15,548 nucleotides of DNA, from NCBI GenBank assembly GCA_003170375.1, contig PMZN01000193.1:12518-28065 (forward strand), written 5' to 3'. The translations under genes and the position numbers were made by a program. Numbering within the stretch: position 1 is the first letter of the stretch; every line of letters starts with the position of its first letter. The notes under the pieces were generated by a model. The model was not told where the DNA came from and made no database searches. It was given only the letters and a program-made list of their open reading frames with translations. The DNA is from Acidimicrobiaceae bacterium. GTDB lineage: Bacteria > Actinomycetota > Acidimicrobiia > Acidimicrobiales > Bog-793. Positions 1 to 7,193 of this stretch are shown here, in pieces.

Positions 1-206
1 TTCGCGGCCCTGGCGAAGAACTCCTCGTCCTTCGGATTCGCACCTGGCCAGCCGCCCTCGACGTAGGAGACGCCCAGATGGTCGAGTTGCTCGGCGACGC
101 GCAGCTTGTCGTCGACGGTGAGAGAGATGCCCTCTTGTTGCGACCCGTCCCGCAGCGTCGTGTCGTAGATGTCGACGGCGGCCGGGAGGCTGCGCTCAGG
201 TGACAT
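1..206 (-). CDS. cimA: Citramalate synthase, N-terminal part (runs off the left edge)
   Basis: Only the first 68 codons are in the window, starting at an ATG at 206. The visible N-terminus has the DRE-TIM metallolyase signature [15 protein letters not shown] at about residues 15-29, followed by [17 protein letters not shown]. The glycine-tryptophan form (EGGWPG) with PKD is typical of CimA rather than 2-isopropylmalate synthase, which has EAGFP at this place (as in the leuA of this window). CimA condenses pyruvate with acetyl-CoA to (R)-citramalate, the entry to threonine-independent isoleucine synthesis; LeuCD and LeuB then carry the product to 2-oxobutyrate. The start lies inside the last codons of ilvE (11 bp overlap), so the two are very probably co-translated. 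The catalytic HxH and regulatory domains lie outside the window. A distant 2-isopropylmalate or homocitrate synthase is less likely. Confidence 0.88.
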   Translation of the reverse strand, partial: MSPERSLPAAVDIYDTTLRDGSQQEGISLTVDDKLRVAEQLDHLGVSYVEGGWPGANPKDEEFFARAA

Positions 207-1122
207 ATTCGAGCCAGTCCTTGTACTGGTCCACTGTCCCCCGGACGGTCGCGAAGTAAATCTCCTGGATCTCACGCGTGATCGGTCCGGGCTCGCCCGT
301 GCCGACCAGTCGGTCGTCCACCGAGCCGATCGGAACGACTTCGGCGGCCGTGCCGGTGAGGAACGCCTCGTCAGCCATGTAAAGGTCCGTCCGCCGCATC
401 TCGCGTTCGGTCACGCTGTGGCCGAGATCGCGGGCGATGGTGGCGACGGTATCCGCGGTGATGCCTTCTAGCGATCCGGCCGACGACGGCGGCGGGATGT
501 AGAGGTTGCCTTGACGGACGACGAAGACGTTCTCACCCGTGCCCTCTGAGATGAGCCCGCTCGTCGTGCACATGAGCGCCTCGTCGTAACCGGCGCGCGC
601 CGCCTCCAGCTTCGCGAGCGAGGAGTTGACGTACATCCCGGTGCATTTGGCGGCTGTCGGGACAGAGCGTGGGTCGTTGCGAGCCCAGGAGCTGACCTTG
701 AGGCGGATGCCCTTGTTGATGGCCTCGTCGCCGAGGTACGCGCCCCAGGGCCACACCGCGATCGCAAGTCGCACCTTGCACGCCTGGATGTTCATGCCCA
801 TCTCTCCGTAGCCGAAGTAGGCGAGCGGCCGGATGTAGCAGCTGTCGAGCCCGTTCTCCAGCACAGTGAGCTTGATGGCCTCGAAGACCTCGTCCTCGGA
901 ATAGGGCAGATCCATCTGGAGGATGCGAGTCCCCCTGAACAACCTCTTGGTGTGATCACGCAGGCGGAAGATCGCCGGCCCATTGGCCGTCGCATAGGCG
1001 CGAATGCCCTCGAAGACGCCCATTCCGTAGTGCAAGCTGTGCGTCAGGACGTGCACCGTGGCCTTGTCCCAGTCGATGAGCTCGCCGTCCATCCAGATCT
1101 TCGTTGTCGGGGTGATGGGCAC
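196..1122 (-). CDS. ilvE: Branched-chain amino acid aminotransferase (PLP fold type IV)
   Basis: IlvE interconverts leucine, isoleucine and valine with their 2-oxo acids using 2-oxoglutarate/glutamate and is the last step of all three pathways. With the GTG at 1122 the protein has 308 residues, normal for the family. The PLP lysine is K159 in [15 protein letters not shown], and the cofactor-binding EGTGENVF motif is at about 193-200. The GTG at 1122 is preferred because AAGGAGG (1131-1137) sits 8 nt upstream; the GTG at 1128 would be only 2 nt from it, and a longer reading from 1170 would run deep into leuB. leuB stops 2 nt before the start and cimA begins inside the 3' end, so leuB-ilvE-cimA form one operon. 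D-amino-acid aminotransferase and ADC lyase share the fold, but the operon context and these motifs favour IlvE. Confidence 0.93.
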   Translation of the reverse strand: MPITPTTKIWMDGELIDWDKATVHVLTHSLHYGMGVFEGIRAYATANGPAIFRLRDHTKRLFRGTRILQMDLPYSEDEVFEAIKLTVLENGLDSCYIRPLAYFGYGEMGMNIQACKVRLAIAVWPWGAYLGDEAINKGIRLKVSSWARNDPRSVPTAAKCTGMYVNSSLAKLEAARAGYDEALMCTTSGLISEGTGENVFVVRQGNLYIPPPSSAGSLEGITADTVATIARDLGHSVTEREMRRTDLYMADEAFLTGTAAEVVPIGSVDDRLVGTGEPGPITREIQEIYFATVRGTVDQYKDWLEYVT

Positions 1123-1124
1123 CG

Positions 1125-2162
1125 TCACAACCTCCTTATGACTGCATCGCCAACGCCGGATGTACTCCAAGGCTCGGAGGAACCGGCCATCTCAGTCTGC
1201 AACTCGAACACCGCCTTCGTGACGCGCTCAGCTGCGGCGACCTCGCCGAGGTGCTCGAGCATCATCGCCGCGGAGCGGATCGCCGCAAGTGGATTTGCCT
1301 TCCCGGTGCCGGCGATGTCGTACGCGCAACCGTGGACCGGTTCGAATAGGGACGGCCCGGTGCGCGCCGGGTTGAGGTTGGCCGAAGCCGCGAGCCCGAT
1401 GCCACCGGTGACGGCGCCCGCGAGGTCGGCGAGGATGTCGCCGAACAGGTTGTCGGTAACCACGACGTCGTAGCGCGCAGCATTCTCGACAAAGACGATG
1501 CAGGCGGCGTCGACGTGGTTGTAGGCGGTGGCGACTCCGGGGTGCTCGAGTGCGACAGAGTCGAACGACCGCTGCCAGAGATCGCCCGCATAGGTGAGCA
1601 CGTTGGTCTTGTGCACGAGGGTCACGTGGTGGCGTTTGCGGCGCTCGGCGAGCCCGAAGGCATACCTGACACAGCGTTCGACGCCGTGGCGGGTGTTGAC
1701 GGACCCCTGCGTGGCGACTTCGAACGGCGTGCCACGCCGGAGCGCGCCGCCTTCTCCCACATATGGGCCCTCGGTGTTCTCGCGCACCACGACGAAGTCG
1801 GCGTCGGGGGCGATCGAACCCGGGGCCCCGTTGAACGGGCGGAGGTTGATGTACAGGTCCAGTTCGAAACGCAGTCTCAGCAGCAGCCCGCGCTCTATCA
1901 CTCCCGGCGGCACCGCCGTCGACCCGATCGGCGGACCGACGGCACCGAGCAGGATGGCGTCGGCGTCTCTGAGCTCGTCAAGAACCGAGTCGGGCAGCAC
2001 CTCGCCGGTGCGCTCGTAGCGCCCTGCACCGAGGTCGTAGTCGACGGTCTCGATCACGACACCGGCGGCGTCGACGACTTTGAGCGCTTCCGCGATGACC
2101 TCAGGGCCGATCCCGTCGCCGCCGACCACTGCAACTTGGTGCGCACCAACCCTAGGTTCCAC
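1125..2162 (-). CDS. leuB: 3-isopropylmalate dehydrogenase
   Basis: LeuB oxidises and decarboxylates 3-isopropylmalate to 4-methyl-2-oxopentanoate with NAD+; it can do the equivalent step on erythro-3-methylmalate in the citramalate route. The 345-residue protein shows [11 protein letters not shown] at 12-22, the substrate-binding arginine segment [17 protein letters not shown] at about 93-109 (R98, R108 likely contacts), [16 protein letters not shown] at 124-139 with Y134, K185 in LVHKTNVLT, metal-binding D218, D242 and D246 in [13 protein letters not shown], and the NAD region [18 protein letters not shown] at 274-291. The VRENTEGPY form matches actinobacterial LeuB. The start used is GTG 2162; no strong Shine-Dalgarno precedes it, and GTG codons a few residues further in are alternatives. 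The amidohydrolase gene ends 36 nt upstream; ilvE follows after 2 nt. Confidence 0.93.
   Translation of the reverse strand: MEPRVGAHQVAVVGGDGIGPEVIAEALKVVDAAGVVIETVDYDLGAGRYERTGEVLPDSVLDELRDADAILLGAVGPPIGSTAVPPGVIERGLLLRLRFELDLYINLRPFNGAPGSIAPDADFVVVRENTEGPYVGEGGALRRGTPFEVATQGSVNTRHGVERCVRYAFGLAERRKRHHVTLVHKTNVLTYAGDLWQRSFDSVALEHPGVATAYNHVDAACIVFVENAARYDVVVTDNLFGDILADLAGAVTGGIGLAASANLNPARTGPSLFEPVHGCAYDIAGTGKANPLAAIRSAAMMLEHLGEVAAAERVTKAVFELQTEMAGSSEPWSTSGVGDAVIRRL
1131..1137 (-). promoter_or_regulatory. Shine-Dalgarno site of ilvE inside the leuB 3' end
   Basis: Minus-strand AAGGAGG, an ideal anti-16S match, lies within the last codons of leuB, 8 nt before the GTG at 1122. It decides the ilvE start and suggests translational coupling of leuB and ilvE. 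Confidence 0.8.
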
Positions 2163-2171
2163 TTCACGGTC

Positions 2172-2202
2172 ACACTAGCCGGGGTGCCCACATTGCGGTC
2201 AG
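2172..2202 (-). promoter_or_regulatory. leuB: Possible promoter in front of leuB
   Basis: In the 36-nt gap before leuB the minus strand has TAGTGT (2177-2172), matching TANNNT, 9 nt before the GTG start. CTGACC (2202-2197) could act as a -35 box, but the 19-nt spacing is long and it overlaps the stop codon of the upstream gene. If used, leuB-ilvE-cimA would have a nearly leaderless transcript separate from the upstream genes. Weak evidence. Confidence 0.3.
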
Positions 2203-3575
2203 AGCGAAGGATCGGCTGGCGTCAGGTGCTCCGCCCACCTCCGCGCAAGCGCCCGGTGCCGCCTTACGCGGTCATCGAGGTCCGGGCTGTTCAGACGGCC
2301 GTCACGTACAAGAACCCGGCCGTTGACCACCGTGTGACTCGCCTCGCGTACCGCGCACCGGACGATCGCCTCGACCGGATCGAGCACCGCCCCGGCCGTT
2401 GACAGTCCCGTCAGCGGATAGCACGCCAGATCAGCGCACTTGCCGATCTCGAGCGAACCGATATCGGTACGCCCGAGGCACCCCGCCCCGCCGACGGTGG
2501 CCATGCCCAGTGCATCGCGCGCCGTCAAGGCCGAGGGCCCGTCCCTGAGATGGGCTAGCAGCAGCGCCTGACGGACCTCGCCCCACAAGTCGCTCGCGTC
2601 GTGAGCCGCCGACCCGTCGCATCCGAGCCCGACGATGACTCCGGCCCGGCGCATGTCACCGGCGGGGCACAGCCCCGCACCGATCATCATGTTCGAGGTC
2701 GGGCAGTGGGCCACCGCAGTTCCGGCTGCAGCTAGCCGCGCGATCTCCCCAGCGTCGGTCCAGACGGCGTGCGCGAGCCAAGTGCGGGCCGACAGCCAGC
2801 CCAGTTGGCTGGCGAGCTCGTGTGGGCGCACGCCGAACACCTCGGCGCAGTAGGCGGTTTCGTTGGCTGTCTCCGCAAGGTGGGTGTGCAAACGAACGTC
2901 GAGATGTTCGGCGAGCTCGGCCGAGCGCCGCATCAGCTGTGCGGTGACCGAGAACGGAGAGCACGGGGCGAGCGCTATCTGAAGCATCGACCCCTCTGCC
3001 GGATCGTGGTAGCGCTCGACCAGCCGTTGACAGTCAGCCAGGATCTCGTCTTCGTCCTGGACGACCGTCATTGGCGGCAACCCGCCGTGGTCGGTGCCCA
3101 GCGACATGGAGCCGCGCGTCGGATGGAAGCGGATCCCAAGCTCGGCCGCCGCTGAGATCTCGGCGTCGATCAACCCGGTTCTGCCCTGGGGGTGAACGTA
3201 GAGATGGTCCGAAGTGGTGGTGCAGCCGGACAGCAGCAGCTCGGCGAGGCCCACCCAAGCTGACAGGTAGGCGCTCTCCTCGTCGAGCTGCTCCCACACC
3301 GGATACAGCACCCTCAGCCAGCCGAAAAGGTCACAACCGAGCGCCGGGGAGAAGGCCCTCGTCAGGGTCTGGTACAGATGGTGATGGGTGTTCACCAGGC
3401 CGGGCACCACCACGCATCCGGTCGCGTCCAGCACCTCATCGGGACTCGGCCAGTCCTTGTCCTCCGTGCCGATGCGGGTGATGACGCCGTCCTCGGCGAG
3501 AACCGACGCTCCAGCAAGCTCGGTGGCGGATGCGTCACCGCACCACAGATGGCCGGACCGGATCAAGAGCCGCAT
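2199..3575 (-). CDS. 8-oxoguanine deaminase family amidohydrolase
   Basis: A metal-dependent hydrolase of the amidohydrolase superfamily, 458 residues. The N-terminal beta-sandwich strand is followed by PGLVNTHHHLYQTLTRA, giving the metal pair H64/H66. Further ligands are visible as H232 with E235 in LHTHLAET, H269 in LAHAVW and D320 in GLGCDGSAAHD. The segments LYPVWEQLDEE, LLLSGCTTTSDHLYVHP, TRGSMSLG and QIALAPCSPFSVT match my memory of bacterial 8-oxoguanine deaminases, which convert 8-oxoguanine to urate plus ammonia; hydroxyatrazine and guanine/isoguanine deaminases are close relatives, so the exact purine or triazine substrate is inferred. The start is ATG 3575: the preceding gene stops at 3578 and AGAGGTG lies just upstream. 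An open frame back to 3806 would overlap the neighbour and lacks homology. The enzyme is probably cytoplasmic. Confidence 0.8.
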   Translation of the reverse strand: MRLLIRSGHLWCGDASATELAGASVLAEDGVITRIGTEDKDWPSPDEVLDATGCVVVPGLVNTHHHLYQTLTRAFSPALGCDLFGWLRVLYPVWEQLDEESAYLSAWVGLAELLLSGCTTTSDHLYVHPQGRTGLIDAEISAAAELGIRFHPTRGSMSLGTDHGGLPPMTVVQDEDEILADCQRLVERYHDPAEGSMLQIALAPCSPFSVTAQLMRRSAELAEHLDVRLHTHLAETANETAYCAEVFGVRPHELASQLGWLSARTWLAHAVWTDAGEIARLAAAGTAVAHCPTSNMMIGAGLCPAGDMRRAGVIVGLGCDGSAAHDASDLWGEVRQALLLAHLRDGPSALTARDALGMATVGGAGCLGRTDIGSLEIGKCADLACYPLTGLSTAGAVLDPVEAIVRCAVREASHTVVNGRVLVRDGRLNSPDLDDRVRRHRALARRWAEHLTPADPSL

Positions 3576-3577
3576 GC

Positions 3578-4543
3578 TCACCTCTGCCGGATCGGGCCGA
3601 TCATTGCAGCGGCGCGACCGGCGACCGGGACCTTGCCTGCGGAGCTGACGACGAAGTAGCCCTCGGCGCCGGCGCTCGCAGCGGTGCCGGCCGCCGTCGG
3701 TGACTTGAGCCCGATCGCGGCCTGCGCCTCGGCCCAGGTGTAGACCTCGCCGGCCGGCTTGGGCCCACAGGCGGCAACGAAGATCTCGGCGAACGACGTG
3801 TCCCACTCGGACGACTTTGCGTACGCCGCGCCCATGACGAGCTCAGAGTTGGCCGATGTGCAGCCGGTGAGATCCCTCGGCCAGGGCCGAAGGATGTTGT
3901 CGCGGTGTCCCCAGCACTCTGTGGCTTTCGGGGAGGTACACCCGCCGTTGTGGCTCCCGAAGCCGTCGTCGTACATCCACCCGTCGTCGGACCCGAGCGC
4001 GCTCTCGCTGCCGCCGGCCCAGTTCGATCCCCAGGCACGCACTTGCGCACCCCCCGACAACGTCCGAGCGGACAAGGTGGGGTCATCGCCGGTGCCGGCG
4101 CCGGCCTGTGCCGATTTGTCCAGCTGGATGGTGAGGGCCGTCACCGGCGGCTCCCCGCGCGACACCCGCTCCAGGTCGGCGATCGCGAATAGCTGATCCA
4201 CCACGCTCAGCTTGAGGAACTTCGCCAGGCTGAACCGCAGCGGGCCGATCGGCTCAGTCCCACGCGCCCGGTCGATGGCCTGCAACGCCTTCGAATTGCA
4301 GGCCTGAGTGTCATCGAGAGCTCCGACCGCGCAATACGCGTAGAAGTTCGGGACCGGAGGAAGGTTCCTCGGCGGGTTCCTGGGCGGCACGATCCCGGCG
4401 CGCGGCAAGGCCCGACTGTGCGGCACGGCCAAGGCGAACCCAGCGGCGCCGACCGGCGCACGACCGCCCACAGCCGCGATCGCCGTGATGGTCACGACGG
4501 CCAGCGCCAGCCGGCTCACCCGCAAGACGAATGTTCCGACCAT
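3578..4543 (-). CDS. Secreted protein with divergent CAP/SCP-like domain
   Basis: 321 residues from ATG 4543. A Sec-type N-terminus is clear: basic residues (R8, R11), a hydrophobic stretch LALAVVTITAIAAVGG at 12-27, then an Ala-rich region before a proline-rich linker at about 48-65. The mature part has VVDQLFAIADLERVSRGEPPV (114-134) and CWGHRDNILRPW (210-221), the latter resembling the GHRxNIL motif of the CAP (cysteine-rich secretory/PR-1) superfamily. Cysteines at 202, 210, 228 and 259 could form disulfides. The C-terminus GYFVVSSAGKVPVAGRAAAMIG (295-316) resembles one unit of the repeated GYWLV-DGG-GDA type motif. Substrate and role are unknown; CAP proteins are often cell-envelope or extracellular factors. 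The start is supported by a TANNNT box 6 nt upstream; GTG or TTG codons at residues 7-9 are alternatives. The next gene follows 2 nt after the stop. Confidence 0.72.
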   Translation of the reverse strand: MVGTFVLRVSRLALAVVTITAIAAVGGRAPVGAAGFALAVPHSRALPRAGIVPPRNPPRNLPPVPNFYAYCAVGALDDTQACNSKALQAIDRARGTEPIGPLRFSLAKFLKLSVVDQLFAIADLERVSRGEPPVTALTIQLDKSAQAGAGTGDDPTLSARTLSGGAQVRAWGSNWAGGSESALGSDDGWMYDDGFGSHNGGCTSPKATECWGHRDNILRPWPRDLTGCTSANSELVMGAAYAKSSEWDTSFAEIFVAACGPKPAGEVYTWAEAQAAIGLKSPTAAGTAASAGAEGYFVVSSAGKVPVAGRAAAMIGPIRQR

Positions 4544-4549
4544 TGCCTG

Positions 4550-4555
4550 AGGGTA
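4550..4555 (-). promoter_or_regulatory. -10 box of the CAP-like gene, leaderless arrangement
   Basis: Minus-strand TACCCT fits TANNNT and ends 6 nt before the ATG at 4543, the spacing expected when transcription begins at the A of the start codon. No Shine-Dalgarno is present, which agrees with a leaderless mRNA. No convincing -35 box is seen. Confidence 0.5.
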
Positions 4556-4657
4556 CCCGTCCCCCGTTGCCGGCAGAACCACTCGGAGACTAAGGCCCGC
4601 CTTGCGCTGCGGATTCCCCGCTTCGCCGACGTCGGCAAGATTCCTTCTCCGAACCGA

Positions 4658-4663
4658 TAGCCT
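4658..4663 (+). promoter_or_regulatory. greA: -10 box of greA, leaderless arrangement
   Basis: TAGCCT fits TANNNT and ends 7 nt before the GTG at 4671, so the transcript could begin on the start codon. No Shine-Dalgarno is seen upstream of greA. The -35 region is poor. Together with the box at 4550-4555, the 127 nt between the two divergent starts would hold two leaderless promoters. Confidence 0.5.
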
Positions 4664-4670
4664 CGTGTCG

Positions 4671-5144
4671 GTGACTGAAACTGTTCTCACACCCGAAACC
4701 CACGCTCGGCTGGTGGCCGAGCTCGAGGACCTCACGACGCGCGGACGCGTGGAGATCGCGCGCCAGATCGAGGCCGCCCGGGCGCTTGGGGACCTGTCCG
4801 AGAACGGCGATTACCACGCCGCCAAGGACGCCCAGGGCAAGATGGAGTCCCGCGTGCGCCAGCTCCAGCGGATGCTGGAAGACGCCGTTATCGTCGACAG
4901 CTCGACGCACGAAGCCGGCGTCGTCACCACCGGCGTCGTGGTGGAGCTCCGCTACGAGGGCGACGACGAGACCGAGAGGTTCCTGGTCGGCTCGATCGAG
5001 GAGAAGGGCGAAGGCGTATCGGTCATATCGCCAGCTTCACCGCTCGGCCAGGCGCTCCTCGGACGCAACGTCGGTGAGACGGTCGACTACGAGGCTCCGA
5101 ACGGCCGCCTCTTCACTGTCGAGATCGTCACGGTCGGCCACTGA
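4671..5144 (+). CDS. greA: Transcription elongation factor GreA
   Basis: GreA enters the secondary channel of RNA polymerase and stimulates cleavage of backtracked RNA. From GTG 4671 the protein has 157 residues, the usual length. The N-terminal coiled coil (about 1-75) carries at its tip the acidic signature ALGDLSENGDYHAAKD with D41 and E44, the residues that coordinate the catalytic magnesium. The C-terminal FKBP-like domain includes VELRYEGDD, FLVGSIEE, VSVISPASPLGQALLGRNVGETVDYEAP. The GTG at 4665 is in frame and possible, but the TANNNT box at 4658-4663 fits 4671 better; an ATG at 4602 would add an unlikely extension. leuC begins 6 nt after the stop codon, so greA is probably the first gene of a greA-leuC-leuD transcript, an unusual partnership. 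Confidence 0.93.
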   Translation: MTETVLTPETHARLVAELEDLTTRGRVEIARQIEAARALGDLSENGDYHAAKDAQGKMESRVRQLQRMLEDAVIVDSSTHEAGVVTTGVVVELRYEGDDETERFLVGSIEEKGEGVSVISPASPLGQALLGRNVGETVDYEAPNGRLFTVEIVTVGH

Positions 5145-5150
5145 TGACCC

Positions 5151-6560
5151 ATGCCTGAGACGCTCGCCGAAAAGGTCTGGCGCCGCCACGTCGTCCGCCC
5201 CGGCGACGGCGCCGCTGAGCCCGACCTGCTCTACATCGACCTGCACCTCGTCCACGAGGTGACCTCGCCGCAGGCATTCGAAGGGCTGCGGCTGGCAGGC
5301 CGACGCGTACGGCGACCGGCCCTCACGATCGCGACTGCCGACCACAACGTGCCCACCACGACTGCGAGCGGCCGCGTGGAGGACCCGATCTCGCGCAGGC
5401 AGCTCGAAGCCCTCGACGCGAACTGCTCTGAGTTCGGCGTGACCTGTTACCCCATGGGAGACGAGAACCAAGGGATCGTGCACGTGATCGGGCCCGAGCA
5501 GGGCCTCTCCCAGCCAGGCATGACGATCGTCTGCGGCGACAGCCACACCTCTACCCATGGTGCCTTCGGGGCACTGGCGTTCGGCATCGGGACTTCGGAG
5601 GTCGAGCACGTCCTCGCCACCCAGACCCTCCCCCAACGCCGGCCCCGCACCATGGCTGTCGGGGTCGAGGGCGATCTCGTGCTCGGTGTGAGCGCGAAGG
5701 ACGTCGTGCTCGCGATCGTCGGCCGGCTCGGCACGACCGGTGGCGTCGGCCACATCGTCGAGTACCGAGGTTCGGCGATCCGCTCGCTGTCGATGGAGGG
5801 CCGCATGACGGTCTGCAACATGTCCATCGAAGCCGGTGCCCGCGCTGGGATGATCGCTCCGGACGAAGTCACCTTCGAGTACCTGGAGGGGCGGCGCCAC
5901 GCGCCGAAGGGCCCGGACTGGGACCGGGCCGTCGAGGACTGGCGCGGACTGGCAACCGACGACGATGCCCGCTTTGACGCCGAGGTGGACCTCGATGCTG
6001 CCTCGATCCGGCCGCATGTGTCCTGGGGCACGAACCCTGCCCAGGTAGTGGCCATCGACGGTGTGGTGCCGAGCCCGGACGACCTGCCAACTCCGGCCGA
6101 ACGGGAGGCCGCCGCCCGTGCGCTCGCCTACATGGGCCTTACGGCCGGCACCCCGATCAGCGCGATCGAGGTGGACACCGTGTTCATCGGCTCCTGCACG
6201 AACTCGAGGATCGAGGACCTACGGACCGCTGCCGGTGTGCTCGAGGGGCGTCGCATACGTCCGGGCCTGCGCGCCCTCGTTGTGCCGGGCTCGCGCCAAG
6301 TCAAGCGCCAGGCCGAAGCGGAGGGCTTGGACTGGGTCTTCATCGAAGCGGGATTCGAGTGGAGAGAGAGCGGCTGCTCCATGTGCCTTGGCATGAACCC
6401 CGACCAGCTTTCGCCTGGGGAGCGCTGCGCCTCCACGTCGAACCGCAACTTCGAGGGCCGCCAGGGACGTGGCGGCCGCACCCATCTCGTCTCCCCGGCA
6501 GTGGCAGCGGCGACATCGGTGGCGGGTCGTTTCGTGACCCCGGCCGAGCTCGGGTCCTGA
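5151..6560 (+). CDS. leuC: 3-isopropylmalate dehydratase large subunit
   Basis: LeuC with LeuD isomerises 2-isopropylmalate to 3-isopropylmalate via a 4Fe-4S cluster; the same enzyme can process citramalate. The protein has 469 residues, full length for the family. The cluster cysteines are C349 in [13 protein letters not shown] and C409/C412 in [13 protein letters not shown]. Other aconitase-family motifs are ATADHNVPT (61-69), [34 protein letters not shown] (127-160) and [14 protein letters not shown] (426-439). The start ATG 5151 gives [10 protein letters not shown], as in known LeuC; an ATG at 5144 is in another frame. No Shine-Dalgarno is visible, so translation may be coupled to greA, which ends 6 nt upstream. 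leuD starts 2 nt after the stop. Confidence 0.96.
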   Translation: MPETLAEKVWRRHVVRPGDGAAEPDLLYIDLHLVHEVTSPQAFEGLRLAGRRVRRPALTIATADHNVPTTTASGRVEDPISRRQLEALDANCSEFGVTCYPMGDENQGIVHVIGPEQGLSQPGMTIVCGDSHTSTHGAFGALAFGIGTSEVEHVLATQTLPQRRPRTMAVGVEGDLVLGVSAKDVVLAIVGRLGTTGGVGHIVEYRGSAIRSLSMEGRMTVCNMSIEAGARAGMIAPDEVTFEYLEGRRHAPKGPDWDRAVEDWRGLATDDDARFDAEVDLDAASIRPHVSWGTNPAQVVAIDGVVPSPDDLPTPAEREAAARALAYMGLTAGTPISAIEVDTVFIGSCTNSRIEDLRTAAGVLEGRRIRPGLRALVVPGSRQVKRQAEAEGLDWVFIEAGFEWRESGCSMCLGMNPDQLSPGERCASTSNRNFEGRQGRGGRTHLVSPAVAAATSVAGRFVTPAELGS

Positions 6561-6562
6561 GG

Positions 6563-7159
6563 ATGGAGCCCGTGCGGATAGTGGCCGGGCGGGCGGTTCC
6601 CCTGAACCGCTCGGACGTCGACACCGACCAGATCATCCCGAGCGAGTGGCTCAAGCGCATCGAGCGGACCGGTTTCGGGGCCGGACTGTTCGCGGAGTGG
6701 CGCGACGACCCGGGCTTCGTCCTCAACGACCCTGACCACGCCGGGGCGACGATCCTCGTCGCCGGACCGAATTTCGGCACCGGCTCGTCCCGGGAGCACG
6801 CCGTGTGGGCTCTGGTCGACTACGGCTTCGGTGCAGTCGTCAGTCCGCGTTTCGGCGACATCTTCCGCAGCAACTCCACCCGTTCCGGGCTCGTGCCGGC
6901 CGAGGTGTCAGACGAGGACGGCCGCGCGATCCTGGAAGCGGTCAGCGCGGACCCGTCGCTCGAGATCGTCGTGGATGTCGAGCGCAGGCTGGTCGAGGCG
7001 CCTGCCGTGGGGATCTCGGTGCGGTTCCGGCTGGACGACGACGCCCGTGACCGGCTGTTAAGAGGCCTCGACGACATTGACGTGACGGCCGAGCACGCGT
7101 CGGACATCGACGCCTACGAGGTGCAGCGGCCCAGGTGGCTGCCGAGCGTGACGCCCTGA
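6563..7159 (+). CDS. leuD: 3-isopropylmalate dehydratase small subunit
   Basis: LeuD is the swivelling-domain partner of LeuC. The 198-residue protein shows VPLNRSDVDTDQIIPSEWLKR near residues 13-33, ERTGFGAGLFAEWR, then VAGPNFGTGSSREHAVWALVDYGF with the GSSREHA substrate motif, and SPRFGDIFRSNSTRSGL. All are standard for actinobacterial LeuD, and the length is normal. ATG 6563 lies 2 nt after the leuC stop; an in-frame GTG at 6572, with GAGG 9 nt before it, is a plausible alternative start. The open frame extends far upstream into leuC but that part is shadow. The gene ends in GTGACGCCCTGA, a sequence shared in mirror image with the end of convergent leuA. Confidence 0.95.
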   Translation: MEPVRIVAGRAVPLNRSDVDTDQIIPSEWLKRIERTGFGAGLFAEWRDDPGFVLNDPDHAGATILVAGPNFGTGSSREHAVWALVDYGFGAVVSPRFGDIFRSNSTRSGLVPAEVSDEDGRAILEAVSADPSLEIVVDVERRLVEAPAVGISVRFRLDDDARDRLLRGLDDIDVTAEHASDIDAYEVQRPRWLPSVTP

Positions 7160-7193
7160 GGCGTCACCGGCGAGCGTCGGCTTAGGGCGTCAC
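7148..7193. terminator. Possible bidirectional terminator between leuD and leuA
   Basis: The convergent genes leuD and leuA end in the same ten bases: GTGACGCCCT at 7148-7157 on the plus strand, and again on the minus strand at 7193-7184. These give a 10-bp inverted repeat. Inside it, 7148-7155 can also pair with GGCGTCAC at 7160-7167, an 8-bp stem with the leuD stop codon in its 4-nt loop. No U-tract follows, so intrinsic termination is uncertain; mRNA 3'-end stabilisation is another possible role. Confidence 0.45.

Noticed and set aside
3576..3806. An N-terminal extension of 77 residues for the amidohydrolase.
   Set aside because: It overlaps the CAP-like gene, is Arg/Gly-rich noise, and family similarity begins at ATG 3575.
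4544..4735. An N-terminal extension of 64 residues for the CAP-like protein.
   Set aside because: It would remove the signal peptide from the N-terminus and overlap greA; the ATG at 4543 gives a proper export signal.
5037..6055. Minus-strand open frames of 326 and 202 codons over leuC.
   Set aside because: Shadow frames: leuC is full length with all cluster cysteines on the plus strand.
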